Positions 32,888 to 45,500 of a stretch of 64,000 nucleotides of DNA are shown here, one piece after another. The stretch is from Ditylenchus dipsaci (Eukaryota > Nematoda > Chromadorea > Rhabditida > Anguinidae), in NCBI GenBank assembly GCA_004194705.1, contig SADC01001283.1:62001-126000 (forward strand). Reading direction: 5' to 3'. The notes under the pieces are model-generated. The model was not told the origin of the DNA, made no database searches, and worked only from the letters and a program-made list of their open reading frames with translations. The position numbers and the translations under genes are program-made. Position 1 is the stretch's first letter. Each line of letters opens with the position of its first letter.

Positions 32888-33253
32888 TTGTTATTTTTTG
32901 AAAGGGAATTGATCCAAGTTATACGGTGCATTGTATTTATTTGTGTGCTTTTCAAGCTAATGTTAACCCTTCTTGTGTTCCGCACTCTTCTTAACATAAA
33001 AAATAATGAATCTGCAACAACAACAATACCATCCAGAAAATGTATGTTATCTGAACTAACTGGACATCAACACAATATGTCTAGCCTTCCGGTATCTCTT
33101 CTCCTCCATCTAATCCTCACTGCCTTCCTTATTGCAACTGGATTTTCGTGGAAGAAAGCAGGGACAAACTGGTTTTGTGTGAAGCAAAGCACATGCATTT
33201 CAGCTTTGAGCAAAAGTTTGCTCAAAATTACTACCATAATATTTGTTTTTTAA
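32888..33253 (+). CDS. Hypothetical ORF with two hydrophobic segments
   Basis: The 121-residue open frame has hydrophobic stretches at residues about 10-34 and 66-86, cysteines, and a basic loop. Its codons look less AT-driven than the surroundings. An acceptor-like TTTACAG at 33284-33290 precedes more sequence starting ATGATTG. No homology was recognised. It may be a chance ORF. Confidence 0.25.
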   Translation: MLFFERELIQVIRCIVFICVLFKLMLTLLVFRTLLNIKNNESATTTIPSRKCMLSELTGHQHNMSSLPVSLLLHLILTAFLIATGFSWKKAGTNWFCVKQSTCISALSKSLLKITTIIFVF

Positions 33254-34384
33254 GGATAGATTACTTTTTTGAATATAAAACTTTTACAGATGATTGTTAA
33301 ACTTAAGATGCAATGTGTGGCTGCAGCTCTATCGAAAATCCATGAATGGGTATGGTCACACCAATTAGTTCAATTTTAAATATTTGAATTCCCAGGCACC
33401 ACTTTTTCTTATCAAGACAAAATAAAATGTTCATTTCGAGCACTTTCTGACGTTTTCTCATCGTCGAAATTCAAATTTATTTTGTCTCCATAAAAGATGG
33501 CTAGCAATTTTTTAAAATTCGAGTACCACTAAACACCGGCCCCAAGTTCGTTATCGTCTAGGTTCCGACTATTTTTACCCAAATGTTTGGAAGTTTTTGC
33601 AGAAACCGATCGCCAGTCTAGTCCAGAATACCATTTTCCAGATTTCCAAAATTTTGCATTAAAGGAATCTTGTATTAAAGGAATTTGACAAAATTACCCC
33701 CTTATCTATTTTGCTACCAGGCTTTAGTATACTCAAAAAATATTATCTATTTCATATTGAATTTTCCAAAATCGAGACTAATCAACGAAAAAGGACTCCT
33801 GATAACAAAAAACGCACAACATTTTTGTGCGCTTTTGTACGAATTTTCTTATATTTCGCTTTGTTAACAGAGGTAGACATGGGTGTCTTGATCCTCACCC
33901 GGATATAAATCAAACTTCTCTGTCCCAGTATACCCAAAAGTGGTCGGAAAAAGGGAAGCACTGAAGGACAAACTCAAAGGTTAGATTATAACAGGATGTC
34001 CGGCGATTACGTGAACATCGGAAAATTTCTGTGTATGTAGCTCTTTGCGCGGTCGTTTCCCGTTTTCACAATCCTTACCGCATAAATATCCAGAATTGTC
34101 AGTTTTTCGATAATAAACTACACAGCATCCGGAGAGAAAAAGAAGACAACATAAAAGTAATTGATACGAAAAAATAAAAACCTGTTAAAACACTCGTTTC
34201 ATACGAAAAAAAATTTGTCTTGAAAGACGAATTTAGTCTAAAATTTTTTGGAGCCTAAAATGTGACTTTGGTCTCCCAAAGCAAAAATTTTTTGCTAAAA
34301 AATCATTTGTTGCAAAATGTTGTAGAAACATCATAGAAAAAAATTGTGCCGTTCCGGAAAAGACAATTTTGAAAGCGTATACAG
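33254..34384. other. Gene-free stretch
   Basis: Small AT-rich ORFs only. A CCGGATATAAATC motif near 33900 and short T-rich tracts carry no clear meaning. Nothing annotatable was seen. Confidence 0.35.
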
Positions 34385-34596
34385 CAGGGTTGTCAGATGT
34401 CCTTATTTATAAGATTTGTCCTTATTTTGGGATTTATTTTTTTGAAATTATTTTTTGAAATTTTTAGTCGAAATCTAATTTTAGCACCAAAAGAGCAATA
34501 AGCACTAGATAAAATTGCATATTTTCGCCAAAATACCCTAAAATGTCCTTATTTTAAGAGAATGTCCTTATTTAAAAAAAAAATCTGGCAGCCCTG
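34385..34596. mobile_element. hAT MITE, CAGGGTTGTCAG ends
   Basis: Ends CAGGGTTGTCAGATG and CAGGGCTGCCAGATT (complement). The flanks GTATACAG and GTATACTT agree in six of eight bases, consistent with a worn 8-base duplication. The interior repeats ATGTCCTTATTTT. Confidence 0.75.
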
Positions 34597-35690
34597 GTAT
34601 ACTTCCTCTGTGGTTTTGGCTAAATCTGAGACAGAGAAAAGAGTTTCGCACGATTTTTACCCAAAACGGTGAAATTTTGACTCACAATTTTCTCCAACTT
34701 TCACCGGTAAAACACAAAAAAAATCGTAGTTTTTTTTCGCAAATCTTCTGCAACAATTTTTTTTCTCTGTGTTTGTTCAATTGTTTAGATTGTGTGTGAA
34801 TGTTTGTCTTGTTGCCTCTCTACTGCTAATTCCTTCTCATGAACTTTCTTTTGAGCAACCCACACTTCTTTTTCCTCATAGAAAGTACTACTGAATGAGT
34901 GTTTTTTATAATCGCAAATGGTTATTCATTTTATTGATTCAATCAATATTTTTAATTCCAAAAGTCTATTCTGTGTTGTCCATTGAAAAAAATACTGTTT
35001 TTATTGTTTGCGTGGATGTTTCGCACCACTGACGGATTGCATAATAAAAACAAGTGGGCCGAATAAACCAGTCTTTTGGAGCGAGCAGGAAATTTTCTGA
35101 ATTGCTTGATTAGAGCTTATATTTGCTTGGAGTAAAGCTTTTGTTTATCCTGACTCCAAATCCTGATTTGTTTCTTTTTCGTTGAACTTTTTTTGTTTCT
35201 TTGGATAGTAATAAAGATCTCATCTTTACCCTCTTTATTCTCAACAATTGCTTTCAATCGATACACCAATCTTCGCGCGATCTGTTCTTTGTTGATGGTG
35301 GTGGTCTTTGACCATAGTGATGGAGAAGTGATTTACTGAAGTTATTTTTTTGAGTAACCTTTTATATTCCCAAATTATTAGCCCAAAAGTGATTTTTTTT
35401 ATATATTTTTTCATATTTTATTCAAGTACATAGCTTTAAATTTTGAAAAAGTACAATTAGCCAGAAAACGTACAATTTGGTCATTTTTCGTCAAAAAATG
35501 ACATTTTATCCAGTGCTTATTGATTTTTAAGCACAAAAACTTTTTTGACGTCAAACATCGAAAATAAAAAAGATTTCAGGCTCCAAAAAATACAAATCTT
35601 TTAAAATACAAATACCCTGGTTTTATTACATTTTTAACACGAAGTAAAAAAATCTGAAGGCTGAAGAGGGAATCGTTTAGGTTTGAAGAT
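34597..35690. other. Gene-free stretch with a worn hAT-like repeat
   Basis: Bases 35450-35610 share GGTCATTTTTCGTCAAAAA and CAGTGCTTATTGATTTTT phrases with 30910-31060, 28290-28330 and 13880-13920, so they are an eroded MITE. The rest of the stretch has no recognised feature. Confidence 0.45.
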
Positions 35691-35699
35691 TCGGCCTCG

Positions 35700-35780
35700 G
35701 TGGCGCAGTAGATAAGCATTTGTATTTTATGGCCCAAAATGTTACGCAGATTCGAGTCTACGTAGTGGCACGCTTTTTAT
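35700..35780 (+). repeat. tRNA-derived SINE, single copy
   Basis: A box GGTGGCGCAGTAGATAAGC and B-box-like AGATTCGAGTCTACG, followed by GTGGCACGCTTTTTATTT and a GCTTGTTTGACC tail as in the pair at 25318-25610. The B box has lost its GG, so it is a pseudo-copy. Confidence 0.6.
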
Positions 35781-36009
35781 TTCAGCTTGTTTGACCAATT
35801 TATTAATATAATTCGACTTTTCGACGCCAGATTCGGAATCAGCGGCCAAATTACCCTTACACGGTAACTTCACATAGTGTAGTAGCTCTTTAGTGGCTCT
35901 TCGAAAATCCTTATTAGACTTAGACATCTGTTTTGCCCTGAGCTATTTTATAGGGCTTCAAATACATTTGAAAGTATATAGTTTTATTGAAAAATATAGT
36001 TTTATTGAA

Positions 36010-36095
36010 AACTCAGACAAATATGTGACTTAGTGGTAAATTGGGAGGGAGTTAGTGTCACGGTGATCTGCCGAGTTCGGCTCCCACCCTCTGCT
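36010..36095 (+). repeat. tRNA-like sequence ending in poly-T
   Basis: TGACTTAGTGGTAAATTGGG resembles an A-box arm, and GAGTTCGGCTCCC a degenerate B box about 45 bases on, followed by TGCTTTTTG. Stem pairing is poor. It is likely a decayed SINE. Confidence 0.4.
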
Positions 36096-36409
36096 TTTTG
36101 TTTTTTCTATTTCTTGTTTATTTATTTATTTTTATTTTTTTGTTATTTAATAAATTTTTATGCATAAAAGCGCAAGTGCACCCCCAAGTGCACCCCCTCA
36201 AGTGCAATCCCCCCTCCCAAGGGAGGGGGGGAGGTGGTTCTAAACAGGTTAAAGCCCCCTTGAAATTTTTTATTTCATTAAAAAAACACGATAAAAGCCG
36301 AAAACGGTGTAGGTAAAATGACCTTGGGGGGCTTCAGCAGGGCTTCAGGGGGGGGGGGCTTTGGGTGGTGTTGGGTGTGCACTTGGGTCATTTTTTTATA
36401 TATATTTTT

Positions 36410-36496
36410 TTGACTCTTGATGTAACTCGCTAGCCCCTTGGGACCGGTTAAAATTCATACTATATTGCGAGTCGCGTTACATCGAGAGTTGACTGT
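36410..36496. mobile_element. Short Tigger-like MITE
   Basis: The left half, GATGTAACTCGCTAGC, pairs loosely with GCGTTACATCGAG, and the right end ATCGAGAGTTGACTG-TA is the Tigger-family terminus. It is about 87 bases long and sits just upstream of the transporter start. Confidence 0.5.
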
Positions 36497-36587
36497 ATTT
36501 CCAGTTTTTGAGTTTGCCCATTGCATAATCACCTCTCGATCCAGAGTTCAGTCAATAATTATTCAGGTTGTGGTACTCTTCCTCCCC

Positions 36588-39500
36588 ATGTCTCTTCGAA
36601 GGAATAGTGATGGGAGTGAAGAAGAGCTTCTGTGGCCATCTTCCTCTGGAGAAGGGTTGTTCCACTACAACCAGCCCTCTTCATCACCAACCAGGAGAAA
36701 AGAAGGAGTAGGAGGCGGGACAGCCTGGACCACCACCTTCTACGCACCACTTGCAGCCGCTTTTTCGTGTGCATCGAGAGGTACTTTCAATATAACTACT
36801 TCTATTTTTTGTTAATACTAACTAATTGCTAGTTTTAAGGTGTGAGAACAATGACTTCTTCGCTCTCTTCAATTGACCACCAAATGACTGATATACCTTT
36901 GGGCTTGAAAGACAAAAAGGTCAGTAAGGCTGTAATGGAGGAAAAAGAGAGTAGTGTGGGCGGCAAAATGAATGGCCTGCATTGGATCACAAGCGCATCC
37001 TTTATCGTCGCGGATATTGCAGGAGGGGAGTAGTAGCAATGCCTATAGCTATGTTAAATGCAGGTTGGGCATGGTTTTCTTCTTGAAAATTTTGGGCGAT
37101 ACCAGTGGAAACACTCATGCTGCTAAAATTTTATACGCTATTTATTTGTTTCAAAGAAGCATGGCTTTTGGTCGCACCGAAATTTCGAAAATTTTGAATG
37201 GTAGTAGGAAATACTCTTTCATCCAGCACTATACTCTTGTGAGTAATTTAAAAAAATTTTGAACGACTCAAAATAGTGTAGTGCTAGACAAAAAAAAGTA
37301 TTGTAAAATTTTGAAAAATTCAAAGTGCAACCGCTAGGGTTCATACTGTATTTTCGCCCCTATCCCTCAATGGTACCCAATTCAGCTTGGTCTCCTTCTT
37401 GTCTTTTTGTATTTTTATGCTTAGGCAAAAGTTGACTAGCGTATGTTAGGAAGGTATTAAAAAATCCTAGACTCATGTATGAGTCCGTCCTTACATGCGC
37501 TCTATCCTAACATACGCTGGCCAACCCTTGCCTAAGCCTAAAAATTACAAAAAAAACAGGAAGGACCAAGCTGAAACATCGGTCCCATGGAAGGATATGG
37601 CCTTATTTTTTATGATACAAGCCCACTCTCTAAATTGTGACAATAAGTTCACAGTTAAGATCATTATTGATTGACAATTTTATGGGGTTGGAATATATAA
37701 GCTCATGGATTTCAATTAGAGAAAGATTGGTACATGAATTTTACTGGCAAATTAAAATGCATTTTCTCTAAAACTGGACCACACCTCGTTCCCTCGATTT
37801 TTTCGAAATTTCTAGATTTAGTGTTATTAGAAAGAGCAACTCATTCTGAGTGAGTTAACTGTAACAGAACGCCAACTTCAATCTCAATCTTCAGATCTCG
37901 AGATATGCTCAATTCTAAAATTCGACCTGTGCCGAATCTCTGAAATGTGGATGTTTTCTTTCTTGAGTATACTGCTTTTCATTTTTATTACAGGACCTCA
38001 GGCATTTGATACCATTCTACGCGAAATTGAACGGGCTTCTTATGGTATTAATGGATTTGAATTTTCGTATAGTTTTTATAGAAAAAATTGGGATTTTACA
38101 CAAAAATCAACATTTTCAAAACAAAATGTTTTCACTACCTTTTTTAAACCTTTTTACTTTTCTTAAGAGAAACTTTTTGAAAAGTTGTAGTTACACATAT
38201 TTACTTTTAGATGCAGAATCAACGAGCTTTTCATCAATGCTATTGGGTTTAAATGTCGCTTAGTTTTTGACGAAAAAAAGGCAACTAACACAAATTTCAT
38301 CAACACGAAAAATTTCAAAACACCTTTTTTAGTAAAAAAAAACCTGTCTTTTTACTCGGTTACAGGTGCAGCGCATACTTTTTTTTATTGCATATTATTA
38401 AATTTCAAAATATTATATGCAAGATAGTTCAAAAAATTTAAAAAAAAAAGTTGCTACAACAAGTTTCCCTGTGCGACAAAGACCTTAAGGAAATAATTTT
38501 CCTTTATCGTTTTGTTCAAAATTAGTTGTTCTTTCAGAACCTGCAATAAAAAAATATGCGCTATACCTTTAAGCTTGAGAAAAACAGTTTTTTTCTAAAA
38601 AAATTTGTTTTGCTTTTTCCAATGAGACCAAATCTAGAAATTTCGAAAAAAATTGAGAGAACAAATTCTGATATAAAGTGATCCACTTTTACAGAAATTG
38701 CCTTTTAAAAGACATAATCTCTAAATATGTATCATTTTATACAAACCGGTGATAATAGCGGAAAAATGAAAATTTTACTGTTTCACTAGGACTGTAGCGC
38801 GGACTCTTCTGAGCACAAATACGAAAGGTTGAACCCGATTGATAGCTTTATCGCCGAGATATGGAGGTTTGAAGTTTGGCACTCCGGTATCTAAGGCCTT
38901 TTGCACCAATTTTTTACTTTTGCCTATATCTCGCTCATTTTGAACTCCCACTCAGGCACACTATGATCATTTTTTGTCATTGTCTGCTATTGTCTGCTAA
39001 TTGTCTGCTCTTTGTTATGAGCTTAATGTTTTCTGTGTGCGTTTAGAATATAATCGCGCTAGAGCCATTTTTATGCAAAAATCCTAATTTTTCAGAGGGA
39101 ATTTTCTGGATTAGTATGCCTTCTTTGTGCCGTACATTATTTATAAATTATCGGAGAGTCTAGCTTATTTTGTAGAGCAGAGAAAATGAACATGGCCGAA
39201 AAATATTTGGAAACCCCGAGAAAACAGCCATCTTATACTAGAAATTAGAAAGACTTAAAAGCATTTTTAGCGTAAAGCTCCTGCTCCGCTCAGCAATTTG
39301 TAAATTCTGCCGCCGGAATCATGTTCAGAATGGTCGATTTGCTTAAAAAAATTCCATCAAAGTCTATAACTCACTATAAAATTGAGATTCCGTTCGGGAC
39401 AATAAATATTTAAAAGAATGCGAAAAATTCCATTTGAATATTTATTGTCTCGAGCAGAATTTCAAACTTTACGGTGAGTTACAGACCTACATGGAATTTT

Positions 39501-42500
39501 TAAAGCAAATCGACCATGCTGAACATGATCCCGGCGGCAGAAATTTTACAAATTGCTGAGCGGAGTGGAAGCTTTACGCTAAAAATGCTTTTAAGTTTTT
39601 CAAATTTCTAGCATAAGATGGCTGTTTTCTCTGTTGCGATAAAGCTATCAATCGGAGTCAATCTTTCGTATTCGTAATCAGAAAAATCCGCGCTACAGTT
39701 TTAGTCCAACAGCAAAATTTTCATTTTTTCGCTATTGTCACGGGTAGATCCATCTTTTCAGATTATGTCTTTTAATCGATACTTTTTTAAGTTTTTTTTC
39801 TATCAACCCTTTAAGATTACTGTTCTTTGCAAAGAACACAAAAATTGCAACTGATTTCAGGTGGTTTGGGTGGTGCTATAGTAATTGCCATCATATGTGC
39901 CTCATTTTGCTACACCGCCCATCTCCTAGGCATCAATTGGTTGACTATGTGCCGACGGTGGCCTGACCAGTACGGTGCTGAACATTGTCGTATGTTTTCA
40001 TTGCCACCCATTTAATTCCAAATCTAACTTTATCTGCTTTGCCAGGCAAACCATACCAGAAATGGCTTTCAGGAGCATGGGTGAAGGTGCTCGCAAATTT
40101 ACCTCTTTTATGTAAATCGAGCTCCACAATTTGAAAATTATTACATAAAAAATACACTTTTCAGTCTGAACATAATGTTTTTTGTGTGTCCATAGTCTAT
40201 TTATTGCTTTCCTCCAGAATCATCAGTGACTTCCTGTCCTCTGCCTTTAATATTCAAGTAGGCCAGTGTGTGATGATGCTATTTGTTTCGACGGCGCTCT
40301 TGCCAGTTACTATGCTCAAATCGCCACAAGATTTCTGGTAAAACTTTGGATTTGTCACTGACTTGGTGTATTTAATTGGTTTTTGCCCTAGCTTATAGTA
40401 TTTAGGATAGTGAGTGGGCAAGTGAATATCCGTTTAAAATACCTGAATGTCTGGGGTTTTCAGTAAAGTTACCCAAGTTTTTGGGCAAAATTACACGGCT
40501 CGTATAGCTGGGTCTGTTAAAAACGTGCTAACAATCAGGAGGGTATCAGGGTATGTACCCGATTAGTTCAGATACCCGAATACCTGGGTTTTCAGCAAAA
40601 ACCCTCACGTCCAGAAAAAATCGGCTACCCTTAGACGGGGTTGAGCCAAATTACGCTTCTGTGAGCTACCCTAGTTCTTGTCCTAATAATGGCCGATTTT
40701 AGTTTTTCAGTTTTTGAATTTAAGATAATAGAAGACAATTGATCTCGGCTAGCCTTGGCTTGATACCTAAAATTTCTGGTGCTATTTTTGTGGTACCAAA
40801 TAATTTACTTAACTGCCTAGTAATGGGATTTTCGGTTCGTATTGTCCAGAATTCCGCGGTGGGTGTCCTGGTCGGTTTTGATCTACAGGGTGGTTCAAGA
40901 AATTCTTACCATTTCAGATAGCCAAAACTATTCTTATAGATCTTTTTTTTTAATCTGTTTTCAGGAATCGACTTTTTCCGATATTTTTAACCGAGACGAT
41001 ATATTTTTTGGTATATACAGTCAACTCCCGATTTAGTGTACACCGGATTTAGTGTACACTTCGGTTTAGTGCACAGCTGGATTAAATCATTTTGGCCGGC
41101 GGTCAATTGAAATGACTAAAATGAACCCTCGATCTAGTGTACACTCGATTTGGTGTACACCTGGCGCCGGTCCCCAGGGTTTACACTAAATCGGGAGTTG
41201 ACTGTAAAGCGAAAAAACGATTTTCGCTTAGTCCCCTGGGGTTTGGGCCTATCCAGCGACTACCCACACATCAAGACCATAACCACAGAAGGGACCAAGC
41301 AAAATCGTGTTTTTCACATAATAAAGCAAAAATATTGTCGGCGAGAAAAATCGATTGGCGAAAACAGAATTTCAAAAAATGACCTTTAAAAAAGTTATGG
41401 CCATTTGAAATGGCAGGAATTTCTTGTACCACTACGTAGGATTTTTTTATTTACAGCTCTGTCCAAAAACAAACCCCTTTTTCTAAGAATATTAAAATTG
41501 ATCATTTTCATCTTTACACAGGTGGGCAGTAGTCACAGCCATGATCACCACAGCTATATCAGTGATGCTAATCCTAATCGGAACTTGGCTGGATTATGAG
41601 TACTGTGCCCCTGTGGCTGAATACCCTGCCTACCAGTTCGACCATCTGCTGCTTTCTCTAGGCATCTTCATGTTTTCATTTGGAGGCCACAGTGTATTTC
41701 CAACCATTCAGCATGACATGAAACACCCACAACACTTTACCAAATCATCTATTCTTGCTTTTGTCGGTGGGTTTGTTTACTTTTTGCGGTTAAACAATGT
41801 TTTTTTTTAAATTTTAATCTCATTTTTATTGTAAAAGTTGGGCGACAATGTAAATAATGCAATGCAAACAAAATTGTAGGTGGTGGTAGTGATCTGTTCA
41901 ATAAGTAGACTGCACCTTTTGCAAAACTGGTTAGGCATCAGGTTTGGTGGTCAGTCAGTGATCATTTTGCAGAAATATATTGTGCAAATTTTCATAGGAA
42001 TTTTTTTTGCTAAAAAGTTTGTGCATGGTGTATCACGAAATTTTGACTTTTTAGTCATAACCTTTTTTCCTAGAGCATTTTAGAAATTATATTTTTACGA
42101 ATGCTCTCAAAAATTGGTCTACAATGTTAAAGCCACGTTTTTCGTTTGGTTCCGCTGTGGTTTGGGTTCTAGCCATCCGGAAGACATCTATTGACCAGGA
42201 TCCGAACAACAAGAGAACTAAGCAAAACTCTAATTTTTTACATTACCATATTTTCTTTAAAGGACCCAACCTCTTCCTAGTGATGGCAATTTGTAATTTT
42301 TGAATTGGCGGGGGACCATTTATTTTTTCCATAATTATTTTTTGAAATGCGAAAATATTTTTTTATTAAAAGTTGTGTGTCTATTTTTGATGTGAGTTTT
42401 TTCCTTTTGGTTCTTGTTGAAATTTCTTGTTGTCTAGGTGATCCGGCATCTCTACCTAGGTCCAGAGTGAGCTGCGTGCCGTTGTATTAGATAAGTTTTT

Positions 42501-45500
42501 ATTTCTTCACCATCGCCGTCTCTTGCTTTTCTCGTTTTGTTTTCAGGTGGGCTTGCTGGATCCATCATCCAACCAGGTGAATATTTTACTTCACGATTTT
42601 CGGATGTATTTTATTCAACTTCTAGGTCGTAGCTTTGTCGTCTTTCCGGTCAAATTCAAGGCGTCGTACTCCTTCGGAATGGTCATCCCCTACTTTTTTC
42701 GAATTTTTTTTTGCTTTTTTGATTTTTTTTGTAAAATTACCCGCAAATCCATGTCCTTGGGATGGCAATAGAACATTTGGAAATTATTATTTTGGGTCTA
42801 TTGTACATCAACACTTTTTGGTATTTCATCGTATATGATATGTAATAAATCATGTTAATAAATCCTACTTTGGGATTCCGATTTTCTGATATTGATGATG
42901 CTTATCAAACTTTCAATTCTGCACAACTTCGTCTGACATTGCAACACCTAGTTGTCGACAAAAAACAAAAAATTTCTATTGCCATCCCAAGGACATGGAT
43001 TTGCTGGTAATTTTACAAAAAAAATTCGAAAAAAAACAAAAAAAATCGAAAGAAGTAGGGGATGACCATTGTGAAGGAGTTCCCAAGGCGTTGATTTTTC
43101 CTCCCTTCAAAGGTCAAGTCATCGATGGAACGGTCATCTAAAATTGTGTGGGTGGGAATTCGAGGTTGTCATACGCTGCTTTTCAGGTGTTTCAAGTGAC
43201 TAAAGCTGGATTATTTGTGAACATAGGTCCGTTGACTTGCTTCGTCTCCGGGGCATGTTTTTAAGTTGGCAAGGTTGTTTTTTAACAGCACATATTTTAT
43301 TTTAGCAGTGCGTTCCACCGGATATGGAGTTTTGTCCTGACAGTGTTCCAGCCAGTTTCAGAAACGAAGTAAGTCTTGAAGCAGTAATTTCTGATGTGAG
43401 ACTTTCTTTTTCAGGACGAGACTGTTGTTTACAAGGAGGGAGATGATATTCGTGTCAAGCTTATTGGAATTCGGGTGGATCCAAATGACATCTTCTTTAT
43501 TGGCACGCTTATGGAAGACTACTTGGGACTTTGCACTTTTGAATAGACAATGTATTCTTGCAAGTTCACTATCCTTCGATGTTCAATTGTTTGTTTCTTG
43601 CCAATTAAAAATCTCTTGTTATTTGAGGTCGTATTTCAATGGGTCCACCCTAAAACACCCCGCCGAAACACCCGCACCAAACACCCCGCCGAAATACCCG
43701 ACCAAAATACCCTCATACAGGAAAGTGGCGAGGAAACAAACCCAGACTATCTTGGACGTTATGTGAAAAATGATACAACTTATTTGACAGATTCTTTGAT
43801 GAATATGATTATTGAAACTGCAGAATAAATGCGGAGGAATAAATTACAACAGACGGCACACTGCAAAATGGTCCACCAAAGCTATTTGACTTGAGCCAGC
43901 AAGCCCACCTGAAAACAAAACGAGAAAAGCAAGAGACGGCGATGGTGAAGAAATAAAAACTTATCTAATACAACGGCACGCAGCTCACTCTGGACCTAGG
44001 TAGAGATGCCGGATCACCTAGACAACAAGAAATTTCAACAAGAACCAAAAGAAAAAACTCACATCAAAAATAGACACGCAACTTTTAATAAAAAAATATT
44101 TTCGCATTTCAAAAAAATAATTATGGAAAAATAAATGGTCCCCGCCAATTCAAAAATTACAAATTGCCATCACTAGGAAGAGGTTGGGTCCTTTAAAGAC
44201 CTTCAGGGTTAAAAATAATTCCACCGGGCGGGTTATAATAGAGAGCAATATATACAACTAAAAATGTCGTCTGCGAGAAAAGTCGATTAGCGAAAACAGA
44301 ATTTCGAAAATCGCTTCAGAGAATCGCTTCATCGCTTCAGAAAAAGCAGAATACCTCGACACACCCTGTATTAGAAATAGAAAGATAACTTGCAACGAGA
44401 CCTCGTAAAATAAGAAAAAATAACCAAAGTATTAAATTATATCGTATTAAAAGTATACCATGTCTTGCTTTTCAATTTATCATACAACGATACAACGAGC
44501 TCCAGCCCAAAAAACTGACTAATATGTATAATTTTAAGTGGTGTTCATAATGTACATTCCAATCACTGTGCTTGGCTACATGGTTTACGGTGACTCACTT
44601 AAAGACTCCATCATCATGTCCATTCAATCGTCTTATATTCAACAGGCGGCTAACTTATTTATTGCTGTTCACTGTAAGACTTTTCAAATGGCATTAATAA
44701 AATCAAAGACATATCTTGGCTGGTTCGGCTTTAAAGAGTGATTCAAAAAAAATTTAGTTGCAATACCAAGCAGAGCATTTAAACTCACCCGCGTGTCTTG
44801 AATTACAAAAAAGGAGAAAAAATGTGTTTGAGTCCGCCCTTACTTATCCTGTGTCAAAAAAACATCAAGGAATCAATGCGAAAATAGACAGCTATCTAAA
44901 CGATAAAATGGCTAGGGGGAACTTGGCAAAATGGAAAATCGCCAAACGTGTGTTTTTCCAAAACGAAATTTGCCAAGAGTAGGTTTTGTAAATAGGATAG
45001 AAATTTAGAGTTGAGAAAAATTATCAATTGAAATCCACGTTTGATAAATTTTATTTTGGCAAATGTCTATTTGGTAAATTGCGTTTTGGCGAATTTCGAA
45101 ATTCGAGTTTTAGGACTGTATACATAAAAACATTTTAACAACGTCAGTTTTTTAAACCTCTAAATTTCTTCAACTCTGAAGCCATTCAGCAGAGTTAGAT
45201 AGCTCATTAGACAGCCAATATCCGGGGCTACACGCTAGTGCAAAAAATTGAGAAAAATTATTTCAAAAAATTTCAAAAATGGTAATATAAAATTTGGGGA
45301 CGGAATTCAGTAGTTAGAAGATGAAATTCAGACTTTTGAGCAGGGTACACACAGGATTTTGTTTCTAAAAAGCAGGAATGTAAACCGAAAATCTGCAAAA
45401 AGCAGGAATAAGCTGTTATAAAAAGCTTTGAGATGTGCAAAAATTCCTGTTTTTTTCACGGACTAAAAGCAGATTTTTAAATCATAAAGCAGGAAATTCT

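Larger units (their letters stand above)
42253..44205. mobile_element. Composite with about 306-bp inverted arms carrying RPB7 exons
   Basis: Arms 42253-42559 and 43890-44205 are near-identical complements, starting CTTTAAAGGACCCAACC. The inner end of each arm contains the acceptor and first codons of the RPB7 exon at 42547 (GTGGGCTTGCTGG), so host coding sequence is part of the repeat. The interior of 1.3 kb holds the remaining RPB7 exons and a later palindromic insertion. It may be a gene-capturing transposon (Pack-type) or an inverted duplication of one side of a nested gene. No target duplication was found. Confidence 0.65.

Noticed and set aside
35742..35927. Minus-strand ORF of 61 residues
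   Set aside because: It overlaps a tRNA-derived SINE and is best explained as repeat sequence.
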